In this document: one piece after another, positions 41,228 through 51,067 of the stretch | How the letters are laid out: each line of letters opens with the position of its first letter | Position numbering within the stretch: position 1 is the first letter of the stretch | Assembly: GCA_045539595.1 (NCBI GenBank) | Contig: JAZQFQ010000084.1 | Coordinates: forward strand, 26,442-90,441 | Source: SIG701 sp045539595 | GTDB lineage: Bacteria > Bacillota > Clostridia > Oscillospirales > CAG-272 | Length of the DNA stretch: 64,000 nucleotides | Direction: 5' to 3' | Position numbers and translations under genes: made by a program | Notes under the pieces: generated by a model | What the model was told of the DNA's origin: nothing | What the model saw: only the letters and a program-made list of their open reading frames with translations | Databases searched by the model: none

Positions 41228-42922
41228 TTACATTTGTGATGTCAGTTTCTCCGCCATGGCCCGCATCCGTGCGCCATCCACTTTGCATACCTTCCGGTCG
41301 TAGGTCAAAAGCCCGTTGGTCTCGTCTTCCACGTCGGACAACTGGGTGTACACCGCGGCGCACAGTCCCGATTTCACGTGGGGAATCACTTCGTTTTCAT
41401 ACAGTGCGATCAGCGCATCTTCGAACTTTTGTCGATTGTCGAATATCCGGTAGCCATAGGTTTTGTCCGGGTTGAAGATGTGTCCATCCACGCGGTACAC
41501 ATAGCCACCGAATTCGGAGAGAAAAATCGGTTTGTCCGCGGGCGTCAGCTTCACCGGCTTGAAATATACGTGATGGCTGTCCACATCGCTGGGAGCGCCG
41601 CGGAACCAGCCGGAGGCGGTATCGATGAAGCGGGAGGAATCCATCTCCTTCAGACGGCGGTACATGGCTCCACTGTTGAACTGGCCCCAGCCCTCATTGA
41701 AAATGGTCCAGCAGCAGATGCAGGGATGATTGTACAGATTCCGCACCGTTTCCTCCATGCCGGTAATGAAAGCCTGCCGCGTGGCAGGATCCCGATGGAG
41801 CCACCGATCGGGCAGGGATTTCAGGCCCACGGTAGGCAGAGCCGTATCCCGCAAAAAGGAATAATCCCCGTTATTGACCATGTCCTGGAAAACGATCATG
41901 CCTATCTTGTCGCAGGCGTAATAGAAGTATTCCGGCTCGATTTTGATGTGCTTGCGCAGCATGTTGAAGCCCAGTTCCTTCATGGCGCGGATATCGTCAT
42001 CGTAGCATTGCGGTGTGGCGGGGGTAAAGATGCCGTCGCTGAAATAGCCCTGATCCAGCACGCCGTGGAAGAAATAGGGCTTGCCGTTTAGGCACAGGCG
42101 GGGGATTCCGTTTACCTCACGGATGTCCAACGTGCGCAAAGCAAAATAGGAGCGAACGGTGTCGGCGGCGGTCTGCAGGGTGAACTCGTACAGATAGGGA
42201 TCCTCCGGGGACCACAGGCGGGGGGCGGGGATGTCCACGCGGGCCACGCCGTCATGCAGATCGGCTCGCAATTCGCCCTCTGGCGTAATCACGGTCACTA
42301 CGCCATCCGTCACCCCATCGGCATGGATCACAGCATGATCCGCCCCGGTTTCGATGCGCAGGGCGCGCACATATTCCGTGGGCACGCTCTCGATCCAAAC
42401 GGTTTGCCAGATGCCCGACACGGGCGTGTACCACATCCCGCCCCGCTTTTCGCACTGCTTTCCGTAGGGGAGAGTCTTGTCTGGCAGATCGTCCGTTACC
42501 GTTAGGACCAGGGTGTTGGTATTCCGCAGATGATCGGTGATGTCAAAGGAGAAGGGGGCATATCCGCCCCGATGCTCTCCCAGCGGGGTGCCGTTCAGCG
42601 TAACGGAGGTGCACTGATCCACCGCGCCGAAATGGAGCAGAACCCGATCCCGCACGAATCCCTCGGGCAGAGTGAAGGTTTTTCGATAGACCAGCCGCGG
42701 GCGCTTTCCCATGGAGCGATGGATGCCGGACAAAAGAGACTCCGGCGGGAAGGGAACGGTGATGGTTTCGGCCATGCCGTCACCGCAGGAGAATTCCCAC
42801 CGGCCGTTCAGGGAGAAAAAGGAATCCCGCACCAGTCCGGGACGGGGATAGATATCCCACTCGCCGCCCACGGCGGATTCCCCGGCGGTGGTGTACAGAT
42901 CGTTGAGAATCGGTTTTTTCAT
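41228..42922 (-). CDS. Glycoside hydrolase family 2 protein
   Basis: A 564-residue GH2 enzyme without a signal peptide. The N-terminal jelly-roll sugar-binding domain covers about residues 15-180, an Ig-like middle domain runs to about 275, and the TIM barrel fills the rest. The acid/base is E410 in FNEGWGQF and the nucleophile E470 in FLSEFGG. Members are beta-galactosidases, beta-glucuronidases and similar; no substrate call can be made. It is the last gene of the minus-strand cell-shape block, 61 bases after the PBP2 gene. Confidence 0.88.
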   Translation of the reverse strand: MKKPILNDLYTTAGESAVGGEWDIYPRPGLVRDSFFSLNGRWEFSCGDGMAETITVPFPPESLLSGIHRSMGKRPRLVYRKTFTLPEGFVRDRVLLHFGAVDQCTSVTLNGTPLGEHRGGYAPFSFDITDHLRNTNTLVLTVTDDLPDKTLPYGKQCEKRGGMWYTPVSGIWQTVWIESVPTEYVRALRIETGADHAVIHADGVTDGVVTVITPEGELRADLHDGVARVDIPAPRLWSPEDPYLYEFTLQTAADTVRSYFALRTLDIREVNGIPRLCLNGKPYFFHGVLDQGYFSDGIFTPATPQCYDDDIRAMKELGFNMLRKHIKIEPEYFYYACDKIGMIVFQDMVNNGDYSFLRDTALPTVGLKSLPDRWLHRDPATRQAFITGMEETVRNLYNHPCICCWTIFNEGWGQFNSGAMYRRLKEMDSSRFIDTASGWFRGAPSDVDSHHVYFKPVKLTPADKPIFLSEFGGYVYRVDGHIFNPDKTYGYRIFDNRQKFEDALIALYENEVIPHVKSGLCAAVYTQLSDVEDETNGLLTYDRKVCKVDGARMRAMAEKLTSQM

Positions 42923-42983
42923 AGTACGTCCTCGTATAAGAATGACCCGCCGAAACGCAAGGCATCTCAGCGGGAAATTGGGT

Positions 42984-45101
42984 TTAGTCGGAGTTTACAT
43001 CAAAGTAGTAATCGAACACATCGCGCACCGCAAATCCTGCGTCCGTGCCGTTGGCCCCCTGCTCAATGACGCAGGTGACTACGATTTCCGGATTGTTAAA
43101 GGGCGCGAAGGCGGTGAAGATGGCGTTATCACTCTTGGTTTCCAGAACCTGTGCGGTACCGGTTTTACCGCCCATTTCGATGGGGTAACCACGGAATACG
43201 CGGGCCGCGGAGCCGTTTTCCGTAACGCTCTTCATGGCGTTCAGCAGTACATCCCGTACGCCCTCGCCCAGGGTGATGCCGTCCATCTGCTGGGGGGTGA
43301 AGGTTTCCAGAACTTCCCCCGTATGGAAGGCTTCCACCTTGTGAAGAAGATGGGTCTTCATGCGGATGCCATTGTTGAGGATGGATGACATATACACGCT
43401 GATCTGCAGGGGAGTGAACGAGTTCTCCGCCTGTCCGATGGCGGCGGCCAGCGTGTCGCCGGGATTCCATGCGCCCAATCCCTTTTCGCTGCGGTAATCC
43501 GGCCCGGCAAGAATGCCGGTCTTCTCCGTCAGCTCGATGCCGGTGGGAACGCCCAGGCCGAAGGCCCGGTCGTATTTGTTCATGGTCTCGATGGTCAGAA
43601 GACGGCCTACCTCGTAAAAGAAGTAGTTGCAGGATACCTGAATGGCCGTTGTCACATTGATGGGGCCATGGGTGGCGCCGGATTGGTTGTAGATCCAGCA
43701 GGCAGGGGTGTAGGTGGAGTAGTAGGTGTACTCGCCCTTATCGTGGATGATGGTTTTGGGAGTGATGATTCCCTCGGTCAGGGCAGCGGCGGCTACGCCG
43801 ATCTTGAATGTGGATCCGGGGGCGTACAGTCCGCTCAGTGCCCGGTTGTACATCGGGGCATTTTCATCGCTGTTCAGCATGCTGTAATCCTGCTGGAAGG
43901 TGGCCAGGTTGTAGGTGGGATAGGAGGCCATGGCCAGCACCTCACCCGTGCGGCTGTCCAGGGCGGTCAGCGCACCGGTTTTGGCATCCTCGCCGGAGAG
44001 GGGCTTGCCGGAGGCTACTGCTTTATCCACGATGTATTGGATGTTGTCCCGCAGAGCATCCTCGGCGGTGATCTGCATTTCGATATCAATGGTCAAGTAT
44101 ACGTTGGAGCCGGCCTTCGGTTCCTTGCTCACATACTGATCCACGATATTGCCATCCTTATCCTCCACGATGGTCAATACGCCGTCCTCGCCGTGGAGAT
44201 AGGATTCAAAGGCTTCCTCGGCACCGCCGATGCCCACGATGGCATCCAGCGGATAGCCCAACTCCGTGAAATAGTCCTCGTATCCCTTCTGGATCTTGCC
44301 CAGCCGGCCGAGAATGTGGGAGGCGTAGCCGGGATAGGTGTACGCTCGGGAGGCGTTGGTGTAGGGGGCAATGCCGCGCACGCCGGATTCCTTCACACGG
44401 GTGAGCAGAGGCAGGGAAACATCGGTGAGCAAGGTGTAGGGGGTATAGGCGGAGAAATCGGACAGCTCCATATCCAGGCGAAGTGTCAGAAGAAGCTGTG
44501 CCGTATTTATGTCGTAATTCAGAATGGGATAGCCGTCGTCGTCTTTCTGCGTGATGCCGTAACGGGCGAGAAGCACTGCGGCGGTATCCTCCGCGGAGGA
44601 GGCTTCATCGCATCCCAATTGTGTCACCAGACGGTAGAATTTATTCTTGCGGCTGGTGCTCTCAAAATAGGTGGAGTCGTATTCAAAATGCAGACTGGAG
44701 CCATCCGGCATGGGAAAGTATGTGAATGGGGAGGCGGGCAGGGTGAACGTATCCGCCTCGCCGGCTGCGGAGGCATCGGAAAGTACGGAGAGGATGACTT
44801 CGTTTTTGTCCCTCTGGGCGTAAGGCATACTGCCGCCGTCCAGACGGATATTGTAGGTATACGCATTGACTACCAGCGGCACGCCGTTGCGGTCGTAGAT
44901 TTCGCCCCGCTGGGCGTGGATAGTCTCATAGCGGTACGAATATTCGGAATCGGATTTGTCCGCATATGCATCCTGTCCCGCGATTTGATAGCGGATGAGG
45001 CGGCCGGTGTAGATTAAACAAATGATGACAAAGAACGCCGCCAGGGACAGGTAGCGAATGAAATAACCGCGTTTTTTGTTCAAACCGGTCTCCTTTCTCA
45101 A
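42984..45101 (-). CDS. mrdA: Class B penicillin-binding protein 2 (elongasome)
   Basis: A 705-residue transpeptidase. An N-terminal membrane helix (about 15-37) is followed by the PBP dimer domain and the transpeptidase domain with S430TFK, S490CN and K646TG, the three standard motifs. It makes peptide crosslinks during cell elongation, working with RodA and the MreBCD proteins encoded next to it. Its start overlaps the mreD stop by 4 bases. The position directly after mreD supports the PBP2 identity over a divisome PBP3. Confidence 0.94.
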   Translation of the reverse strand: MRKETGLNKKRGYFIRYLSLAAFFVIICLIYTGRLIRYQIAGQDAYADKSDSEYSYRYETIHAQRGEIYDRNGVPLVVNAYTYNIRLDGGSMPYAQRDKNEVILSVLSDASAAGEADTFTLPASPFTYFPMPDGSSLHFEYDSTYFESTSRKNKFYRLVTQLGCDEASSAEDTAAVLLARYGITQKDDDGYPILNYDINTAQLLLTLRLDMELSDFSAYTPYTLLTDVSLPLLTRVKESGVRGIAPYTNASRAYTYPGYASHILGRLGKIQKGYEDYFTELGYPLDAIVGIGGAEEAFESYLHGEDGVLTIVEDKDGNIVDQYVSKEPKAGSNVYLTIDIEMQITAEDALRDNIQYIVDKAVASGKPLSGEDAKTGALTALDSRTGEVLAMASYPTYNLATFQQDYSMLNSDENAPMYNRALSGLYAPGSTFKIGVAAAALTEGIITPKTIIHDKGEYTYYSTYTPACWIYNQSGATHGPINVTTAIQVSCNYFFYEVGRLLTIETMNKYDRAFGLGVPTGIELTEKTGILAGPDYRSEKGLGAWNPGDTLAAAIGQAENSFTPLQISVYMSSILNNGIRMKTHLLHKVEAFHTGEVLETFTPQQMDGITLGEGVRDVLLNAMKSVTENGSAARVFRGYPIEMGGKTGTAQVLETKSDNAIFTAFAPFNNPEIVVTCVIEQGANGTDAGFAVRDVFDYYFDVNSD

Positions 45102-45775
45102 ATGGTTCCGACGCGCTCGGAACGGGATTTATGGAAGGGATGCAGTACCGTGCGGACCAGAATCTGCACGGGAATGGACAAAAGCAAGGTGGATGCATAT
45201 TCCGGCAGGACCACGGAGAGAAACAGCCCGGGAAGGCTGAAATCCGTTACCGTCATGGCCAGAAGCATCAGCGTCAGAATGGCCCGTCCGATGCCTGCTA
45301 TGGCGGAATACAGGAAGCGCACCGGGGCGGAGTCGGTGAAATACAACTCCGTAGCCACGGGAGCAAAGTATCCCACGGGCATATAGAGAAGGGGCAGAAG
45401 ATGGATAGCTCCCCCGCCCAAGGCATCAATGATAAAAGCGGCGCACAGACCGATAAGACATCCCCATTTTTCGCCTTCCAGCATAGCGATGGCGATGACG
45501 GCGGATAACATCAGATCCGGTATGGCACCAAACGGACGAAAACGGGCAAGAAGTGTGGTCTGGAGAAGGGCCAGCAAAAGAAGCAAAGCCACGCACACCA
45601 TGCCTTTTCCAATGAGAAATCCGTCCAGGTGAATCTGGGGGATACGGAGTGCCCGAATCAGAAAACGGTAGGTGCGGCGAAGAAACCGGATGACGGGATG
45701 GCGGCGCCGTCGTCTCCGGTTTTTAGTGGCGTTCTGCGCTGCCGCCGGTGCAGGATTATTCTGTAACTGTTTCAT
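45098..45775 (-). CDS. mreD: Rod shape-determining protein MreD
   Basis: A 225-residue membrane protein. It has an unusual basic N-terminus (about 45 residues with runs of Arg) and then five or six helices, with the MreD-like PDLMLSAVIAIAMLEGEKWG. It helps link the MreB/MreC scaffold to the wall synthases. It overlaps mreC by 20 bases and mrdA by 4. Confidence 0.92.
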   Translation of the reverse strand: MKQLQNNPAPAAAQNATKNRRRRRRHPVIRFLRRTYRFLIRALRIPQIHLDGFLIGKGMVCVALLLLLALLQTTLLARFRPFGAIPDLMLSAVIAIAMLEGEKWGCLIGLCAAFIIDALGGGAIHLLPLLYMPVGYFAPVATELYFTDSAPVRFLYSAIAGIGRAILTLMLLAMTVTDFSLPGLFLSVVLPEYASTLLLSIPVQILVRTVLHPFHKSRSERVGTI

Positions 45776-46595
45776 AGGACGTAATGATCATAACCCGATC
45801 CAGATCGGTCAGTGTGGCAGCAGGGCGGATGGTGGCAGTCAGCGTACGGCTGTACTCGTCGGGGATCACTTCGGTGACGTATCCGATGACCAGATCCCGG
45901 GGATAGATGCCGCCGGTACCGCTGGTGATGACCCGATCCCCTACGCGGACATCGGAATCGGCCGCCAGATAAGTGATGCGGCAAATGCCCTCCGCGGCCA
46001 GGGAGAAGTTCCCCTCCACCAATCCCAACTCACCGGTTCTTTCAATGCAGGCGCCAATGGAGGTAGAGGATTCGATCAGCGTGCGCACCTTGGCCCAGGT
46101 GAGTCCTGCCTCGTAGATGTATCCCAGCACGCCGTCCGGGGTGACAACAGGCATGCCTTCGGCAATGCCGTGAGCGGTACCGCGGTCAATGGTGCAGACC
46201 GTCATATGGTTGGCGCTTTCCCGACCGGTGATGACGGCTTCCGCAAAGGTGAAGTCCGTGTGGGATCGCTTCATCTCCAGAAAGGCGGTGAGCCACTGGT
46301 TCAGCTCCTCCGTCTTTTCCGCCTGATACAGGCGGTTGTTCAAGGCGGCGATTTCTTCTTTCAGATGGGCGTTTTCCTTTACCACATCGTCAAATTTGGT
46401 GAAATACGACGTGAATCCATCGATGGCATCCGTCACATAATTGAATGCCTTCTGCGCCGGCGTCATCAGGATGTTTACGGCACTGCGGACGTATCCGCCC
46501 TTTCCGGCCAGATTGAGAACGGTGGGTACCACCGTCAGAATCAGCATCAGGACAACGGCCAGAATAAAGAATTTGTTTTTGATGAATCGTTTCAT
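45756..46595 (-). CDS. mreC: Rod shape-determining protein MreC
   Basis: A 279-residue protein: a membrane helix (about 8-30), a coiled coil (about 70-102: NAHLKEEIAALNNRLYQAEK), then the beta domain with GTAHGIAEGMPVVTPDGVLGYI and DRVITSGTGGIYPRDLVIG. This is the MreC layout. It sits between mreB and mreD in the standard order and overlaps mreD by 20 bases. Confidence 0.95.
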   Translation of the reverse strand: MKRFIKNKFFILAVVLMLILTVVPTVLNLAGKGGYVRSAVNILMTPAQKAFNYVTDAIDGFTSYFTKFDDVVKENAHLKEEIAALNNRLYQAEKTEELNQWLTAFLEMKRSHTDFTFAEAVITGRESANHMTVCTIDRGTAHGIAEGMPVVTPDGVLGYIYEAGLTWAKVRTLIESSTSIGACIERTGELGLVEGNFSLAAEGICRITYLAADSDVRVGDRVITSGTGGIYPRDLVIGYVTEVIPDEYSRTLTATIRPAATLTDLDRVMIITSYETVTE

Positions 46596-46604
46596 ACGGC
46601 GGCC

Positions 46605-47612
46605 TTATCTGGTGCGGAAGGTGACGATACCGTTCAATTCGCCTACGCTGTCGATGACTTTGCCGATACCCATAGCCACACAGTCCAAGGGGTTTTTGGC
46701 AATGGTGGTGCGGATACCGGTCAACTGCTGGATCAGCATGTCCAAGCCGGCCAGAAGCGCACCGCCGCCGGCCAGCATAATGCCGTTGTCATAAATGTCG
46801 GAGGATAGCTCCGGCGGTGTGTTTTCCAACGTGGTGCGGATGCAGTCAATAATACGGGATACCTGCTCGGACATAGCCTCCCGGATCTCCCCGGAGGTGA
46901 CCGCCAACGTGGCGGGCAGACCGTTCAGCAGATTCCGTCCGCGGATGACCATGTTGCCCCGATCTGCCACGGAAATGACACTGCCGATGTTCTTCTTCAG
47001 CATCTCGGCCGTCATTTCGCCAATCAACACATTGTGTTTGCGCTTCATATACGCAATGATGGCGTTGTCCAATTCATCACCGGCGGAGCGAAGGGAAGAG
47101 GACAGAACGATGCCGCCCAGGCTGGTGACAGCCACCTCGGTGGTACCGCCGCCGATATCTACAATCATACTGCCGCGGGCATCCGCTACTTTCAAACCGG
47201 CGCCGATGGCGGCAGCAATAGGCTCTTCAATCAGCGCCACAGACTGGGCACCGGCTTCCAGCGCCACGTCCTGCACCGCGCGCTTTTCCACCTCCGTTAC
47301 CCCGTAGGGGATGCAGATGATGACGCGGGGACGGCTGAAGATGGAAGGGCCCGCCACCTTGTTGTAGTAATGATGGAGCATGGCGGCGGTGATATCGAAT
47401 TCCGCGATAACGCCGTCCTTCAAAGGACGCATGGCGACGATGGAACCGGGGGTTTTGCCCAGCATCAACTTGGCTTCGTTGCCCACGGCCATAACCCGAC
47501 GGGTGCGTGCCTCCACCGCAACAACAGAGGGCTCACGAAGCACAATGCCGCGGCCTTTCACATAGACGAGGGTATTTGCCGTACCCAGATCAATACCAAT
47601 GCTTTTTCCCAT
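46605..47612 (-). CDS. mreB: Rod shape-determining protein MreB
   Basis: A 335-residue actin-like ATPase. Phosphate-1 loop: IGIDLGTANTLVYVKG; connecting region VCIPYGVTEVEKRAV; phosphate-2: DIGGGTTEVAV; adenosine motif: GIMLAGGGALLAGLD. It forms filaments under the membrane that guide lateral wall synthesis. The spacing to mreC is 9 bases, and it lies 45 bases after the maf gene. Confidence 0.97.
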   Translation of the reverse strand: MGKSIGIDLGTANTLVYVKGRGIVLREPSVVAVEARTRRVMAVGNEAKLMLGKTPGSIVAMRPLKDGVIAEFDITAAMLHHYYNKVAGPSIFSRPRVIICIPYGVTEVEKRAVQDVALEAGAQSVALIEEPIAAAIGAGLKVADARGSMIVDIGGGTTEVAVTSLGGIVLSSSLRSAGDELDNAIIAYMKRKHNVLIGEMTAEMLKKNIGSVISVADRGNMVIRGRNLLNGLPATLAVTSGEIREAMSEQVSRIIDCIRTTLENTPPELSSDIYDNGIMLAGGGALLAGLDMLIQQLTGIRTTIAKNPLDCVAMGIGKVIDSVGELNGIVTFRTR

Positions 47613-47657
47613 ATGTATTTCCCATCCGCTTGTGGAGCGGAATTCCTTTCGTACGGA

Positions 47658-48257
47658 TTATATAAGTGTGAATGCGAAATGTTTCTTCAGAATGCTGCCT
47701 ACGCGGCAGACAGGAAGTCCTACAATGGTAAAGTAATCGCCTTCGATACCGGTGACAAAGAGGCCGGCTTTGCCCTGGATGCCGTACGCCCCGGCTTTAT
47801 CCATAGGATCGCCTGTGGCGATGTAGGCATCGATCTCCTCGGGGAGAATGGGACGCATATGCACGGCGGCTTCCTCCACCGCGGTCACGGATTTCGTCCG
47901 GTTGGCAATCGTGATGCCGGTACAGACGGTGTGGCTTCGCCCGGAAAGACGGGACAGCATTTGCCGGGCTTCTTCCGTCGAGTGGGGTTTGCCCAGAATT
48001 TCTCCGTCCACAGCCACCACCGTGTCGGCGGCCAGGACGAGCGCATCTGTTTCCGGTGCCGCGGCCAGCGCCGCGGTCGCTTTCCGCATGGATAAAATGG
48101 CTACCGCACGGCGGGGATCGATGCGGGGCGGCAGGGATTCGTCTGCCTGCGGTACGCGGACGATGTGAGGAATGCCTGCCACCGTGAGCAGTTCATGCCG
48201 GCGGGGGGATCCCGAGGCAAGAATCAGCGTCGGATGTGTGAATGGTGTATGATTCAT
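47658..48257 (-). CDS. Maf family nucleoside triphosphate pyrophosphatase
   Basis: A 199-residue Maf protein with LILASGSPRRHELL (phosphate-binding start), ADTVVAVDGEILGKP, the metal-binding acidic residues and DKAGAYGIQGKAGLFV. Members hydrolyse non-canonical or methylated nucleotides and affect septum formation. The ATG overlaps the previous stop (ATGA). It is in a common clostridial arrangement between DUF4321 and mreB. Confidence 0.94.
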   Translation of the reverse strand: MNHTPFTHPTLILASGSPRRHELLTVAGIPHIVRVPQADESLPPRIDPRRAVAILSMRKATAALAAAPETDALVLAADTVVAVDGEILGKPHSTEEARQMLSRLSGRSHTVCTGITIANRTKSVTAVEEAAVHMRPILPEEIDAYIATGDPMDKAGAYGIQGKAGLFVTGIEGDYFTIVGLPVCRVGSILKKHFAFTLI

Positions 48258-48508
48258 TTTTTCGCGATCAGCCCTCCGAGCCATACGGACAGCACAATGC
48301 ACACAATGACGGCGATATTCAGATTCAGCGACAGGCCGAAGGTGATATCGATCACGTGCAGATTAAGGGCGGAGGTGGGGATGCCGAAGGACATACCGTA
48401 GGCCAACCAGGACAGCATGGGGATCTTGGCGCACATATCGGCGGCCAGTGTTCCCACCACGATGCCCACGCAAACAAGGAACAGGTTCAACCAGAAATTA
48501 CGTCTCAT
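48254..48508 (-). CDS. DUF4321 family small membrane protein
   Basis: An 84-residue protein with two helices (about 5-25 and 58-80) joined by a loop with IPMLSWLAYGMSFGIP. This pattern is that of the DUF4321 family, which often sits next to maf and mre genes in Clostridia. The function is unknown. ATG 48508 is chosen for the GAGGTG site; an in-frame ATG at 48523 is in the end of dut. Confidence 0.85.
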   Translation of the reverse strand: MRRNFWLNLFLVCVGIVVGTLAADMCAKIPMLSWLAYGMSFGIPTSALNLHVIDITFGLSLNLNIAVIVCIVLSVWLGGLIAKK

Positions 48509-48519
48509 AATATTGCACC

Positions 48520-48972
48520 TCACATTTTTCCTGTGGAGCCGAATCCGCCCGCGCCCCGCTCCGTGTCATCCAGTGTGTCGGTCACGGTGAAAGCGGCGGC
48601 CAGGCAGGGCATAAACATCAGCTGGGCGATCCGCTCGCCGGGCTGCACGGTATAGTCGGAGGGACCGTCGTTGCGCAGGCCCACGCAAATCTCGCCGCGG
48701 TAGTCGGAGTCGATGACACCGATGCCGTTGACCAGAGAAAGCCCGTGCTTGAAGGCCAGTCCCGAGCGGGCGCAGACGATGGCTACCACGTCCTTACGCT
48801 CCATGGCGATGGCGATGCCGGTAGGGATGGACGCGCTGCCGCCCCGGGGAATGGTAACAGGGGCATCGATGGCGGCCGTCAGATCGCAGGCGGCGGAGCC
48901 GTCGGTGGCATACCGGGGCACGGATGCGCCGGGACGGGTGAGGCGAATTTGTACGCCCAATGTTTCAGACAT
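48520..48972 (-). CDS. dut: dUTP diphosphatase
   Basis: A 150-residue trimeric dUTPase with all five motifs in order: AACDLTA, ARSGLAFKHG, NGIGVIDSDYRGEI (with the catalytic Asp), GERIAQLMF and RGAGGFGSTG. It turns dUTP into dUMP and PPi. It sits between the U32 peptidase and DUF4321 genes on the minus strand. Confidence 0.96.
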   Translation of the reverse strand: MSETLGVQIRLTRPGASVPRYATDGSAACDLTAAIDAPVTIPRGGSASIPTGIAIAMERKDVVAIVCARSGLAFKHGLSLVNGIGVIDSDYRGEICVGLRNDGPSDYTVQPGERIAQLMFMPCLAAAFTVTDTLDDTERGAGGFGSTGKM

Positions 48973-48997
48973 AAGGGTTCCTCCGGTGTCAAGAGTA

Positions 48998-51055
48998 TTA
49001 TTTCAATCGCCGTACCGCCGAGGGACCCTCGGGCGGCAGGCCGTTTTTGTAGGCGTGGATCACTTGCTTCACTTCCGCTTTGGTTTCCACGGAGAAGATG
49101 AAATGGAGGGTCGACACGCCGCAGGACAGCAGTGTGTCCATCCGATCGGCCATATACAAAGGCACGCTGTTGTACAAAACATTGGAGCAGTCGTACATAC
49201 CGAGCAGGGGGAAGGACGCGCCGGTGCGATCGGTCAAGGCCGAGCGGCAGATAAAGTTTTTCTCAATAAAATCGGTGAAGCCACCGTTGCCGCGGGTGCG
49301 GCAGTGCTCCCCGCCATCGGAGATGGCGCAGCGCATCATCAGCATCAGGGGCAGCCGTCCGTAAGCGATCACGGCTTTACTGGCACGGATGGCCCGCACG
49401 GCACCCAGGGGAATCTCCGGCGTGATGGTAACGGTATCCGCGCCCATGGCGCATACCGCTTCCGCACAGGGGGTGTTCCACACATTCATGCGCATGGAGG
49501 CAAAGACGGGGATGCCCAATTCTTTGGCCATGGCGATCTGGGAGGGGGTGTGAGCCAGCACCGATTTCGGCGATGTGACAGACAAGGTGGCCGCCAACTG
49601 AGTGGTGGTAATATCCGGCGCATAGGGAACCATGTCCAACGAGTAATCCCGGGCATAGCACTCCGGCGGCAGATAGATTTCCTCAAAGAATTCCTCCGCC
49701 TCGGCGGGGATCTGATCGGCGGTGAGGAACTGGGCTGTATATCGCACCTTTGCCGGCATCACCGGGGGCGTCTTTTCGGGAAGTACCACCGGCGTCGCTG
49801 TACGGACGGGCGGTGCGTTCCACTCCGCCAGGGCGCGGCGGCGCAGATCGTTCAGAGCGGCGGGGGTAAAGAACAGCCCGTCGTCGATATCCGCCGTAAA
49901 GGATGCCAGCGCATAGGGCGTGCCGCCCAATTTACCGATGTTCTTTTTGGCGGAAGCTTCATCCAGTGCGGCGGTGCGCGCCGCATCGGGAACGGGTCCC
50001 GTGACGGTCACGGCCCGCTCACCGGCAGAAACGGTGAGGGAAGCGGGTGCGCCCTCTTTCACGGTCAGAGCGGCGTGAAGAGGGATTTTCTTTGCCAGTC
50101 CCGGGAATGGGGGAGCCTGGCGGCTCATGGCCGTATCGTCCTCCCTACGTACGCCCAGCATGGAGCGGTATTTCTCGCTGAAATAGCCGTCGCTGAAACC
50201 ATCCCGGCTGAACAGAGCGGCCAGCGAGGCGATGTCGTCCCCTGTGGCATCCCGCCGTTCGTCCAGCAGGGTGCGATACATTTTTGTTACGCCGTATACA
50301 TAATCTGAGGATTTCTGCCGTCCCTCAATTTTCAGGGAAGTAACGCCGGAGAGCATGATCTCTCGTATATGGGATGCCAGACACATGTCCTTCAGACTGA
50401 GCGGATACTCGGCGGGGTTATCCGCCGTACCGCAGATCTTGTATGGCAGACGGCAGGGCTGGGCACATTCGCCCCGGTTGCCGCTGCGGCCGCCCATAGC
50501 GTAGCTGAGCATGCACTGTCCCGAGTAGGATACGCAGTGTGCCCCGTGGATGAACATTTCAATCTCCAGGGGAGAGTGGGAGCAGAGCAGGGAAATCTGC
50601 CGGAGGGACAATTCCCGCGGGCACACCATGCGGGTGAATCCCAACCGGGCCAACTGAGCCGCATCGGCGGAGGAACAGCCGGAAAGCTGTGTGCTGGCGT
50701 GCAGTTCCATATCGGGAAAGTGCTCCCGCACCAGCGAGGCCACGCCCAGATCGGCTACGATGAGGGCATCCGCCCCCGCTGTGTACAGATGGGATATGGT
50801 ATCCATGACCTCCGCCATTTCCGTATCCCGCACGCGGATGTTGACGGTAATATAGGAACGAACGCCGTAGGCGCGGCACAGCGCGATGGCATCCGCGATT
50901 TCGTTTTCGTCAAAGTTTTTGGCACGCATCCGCGCGCTGAATTTGACGGAGCCGAAATAAACCGCGTCGGCGCCGCCCTCAATGGCGGCGGCCAGTGCCT
51001 CCGGTGAGCCGGCGGGGGCGAGCAGTTCGGGGGGGAATTTTCTTGCTTGCGTCAT
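48998..51055 (-). CDS. U32 family peptidase
   Basis: A 685-residue protein of the long U32 group. It starts with PPELLAPAGSPEALAAAIEGGADAVYFG, has HASTQLSGCSS and MFIHGAHCVSYSGQCMLSYAMGGRSGNRGECAQPCR (given here in part), the conserved cysteine-rich signature, and a C-terminal domain of beta type. Members are linked to collagen degradation and, in other groups, to tRNA or ubiquinone hydroxylation; the exact role is not known. A weak GGAAAT precedes the ATG, and zapA is 12 bases upstream. Confidence 0.9.
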   Translation of the reverse strand: MTQARKFPPELLAPAGSPEALAAAIEGGADAVYFGSVKFSARMRAKNFDENEIADAIALCRAYGVRSYITVNIRVRDTEMAEVMDTISHLYTAGADALIVADLGVASLVREHFPDMELHASTQLSGCSSADAAQLARLGFTRMVCPRELSLRQISLLCSHSPLEIEMFIHGAHCVSYSGQCMLSYAMGGRSGNRGECAQPCRLPYKICGTADNPAEYPLSLKDMCLASHIREIMLSGVTSLKIEGRQKSSDYVYGVTKMYRTLLDERRDATGDDIASLAALFSRDGFSDGYFSEKYRSMLGVRREDDTAMSRQAPPFPGLAKKIPLHAALTVKEGAPASLTVSAGERAVTVTGPVPDAARTAALDEASAKKNIGKLGGTPYALASFTADIDDGLFFTPAALNDLRRRALAEWNAPPVRTATPVVLPEKTPPVMPAKVRYTAQFLTADQIPAEAEEFFEEIYLPPECYARDYSLDMVPYAPDITTTQLAATLSVTSPKSVLAHTPSQIAMAKELGIPVFASMRMNVWNTPCAEAVCAMGADTVTITPEIPLGAVRAIRASKAVIAYGRLPLMLMMRCAISDGGEHCRTRGNGGFTDFIEKNFICRSALTDRTGASFPLLGMYDCSNVLYNSVPLYMADRMDTLLSCGVSTLHFIFSVETKAEVKQVIHAYKNGLPPEGPSAVRRLK

Positions 51056-51067
51056 GTGCGATTTCCT

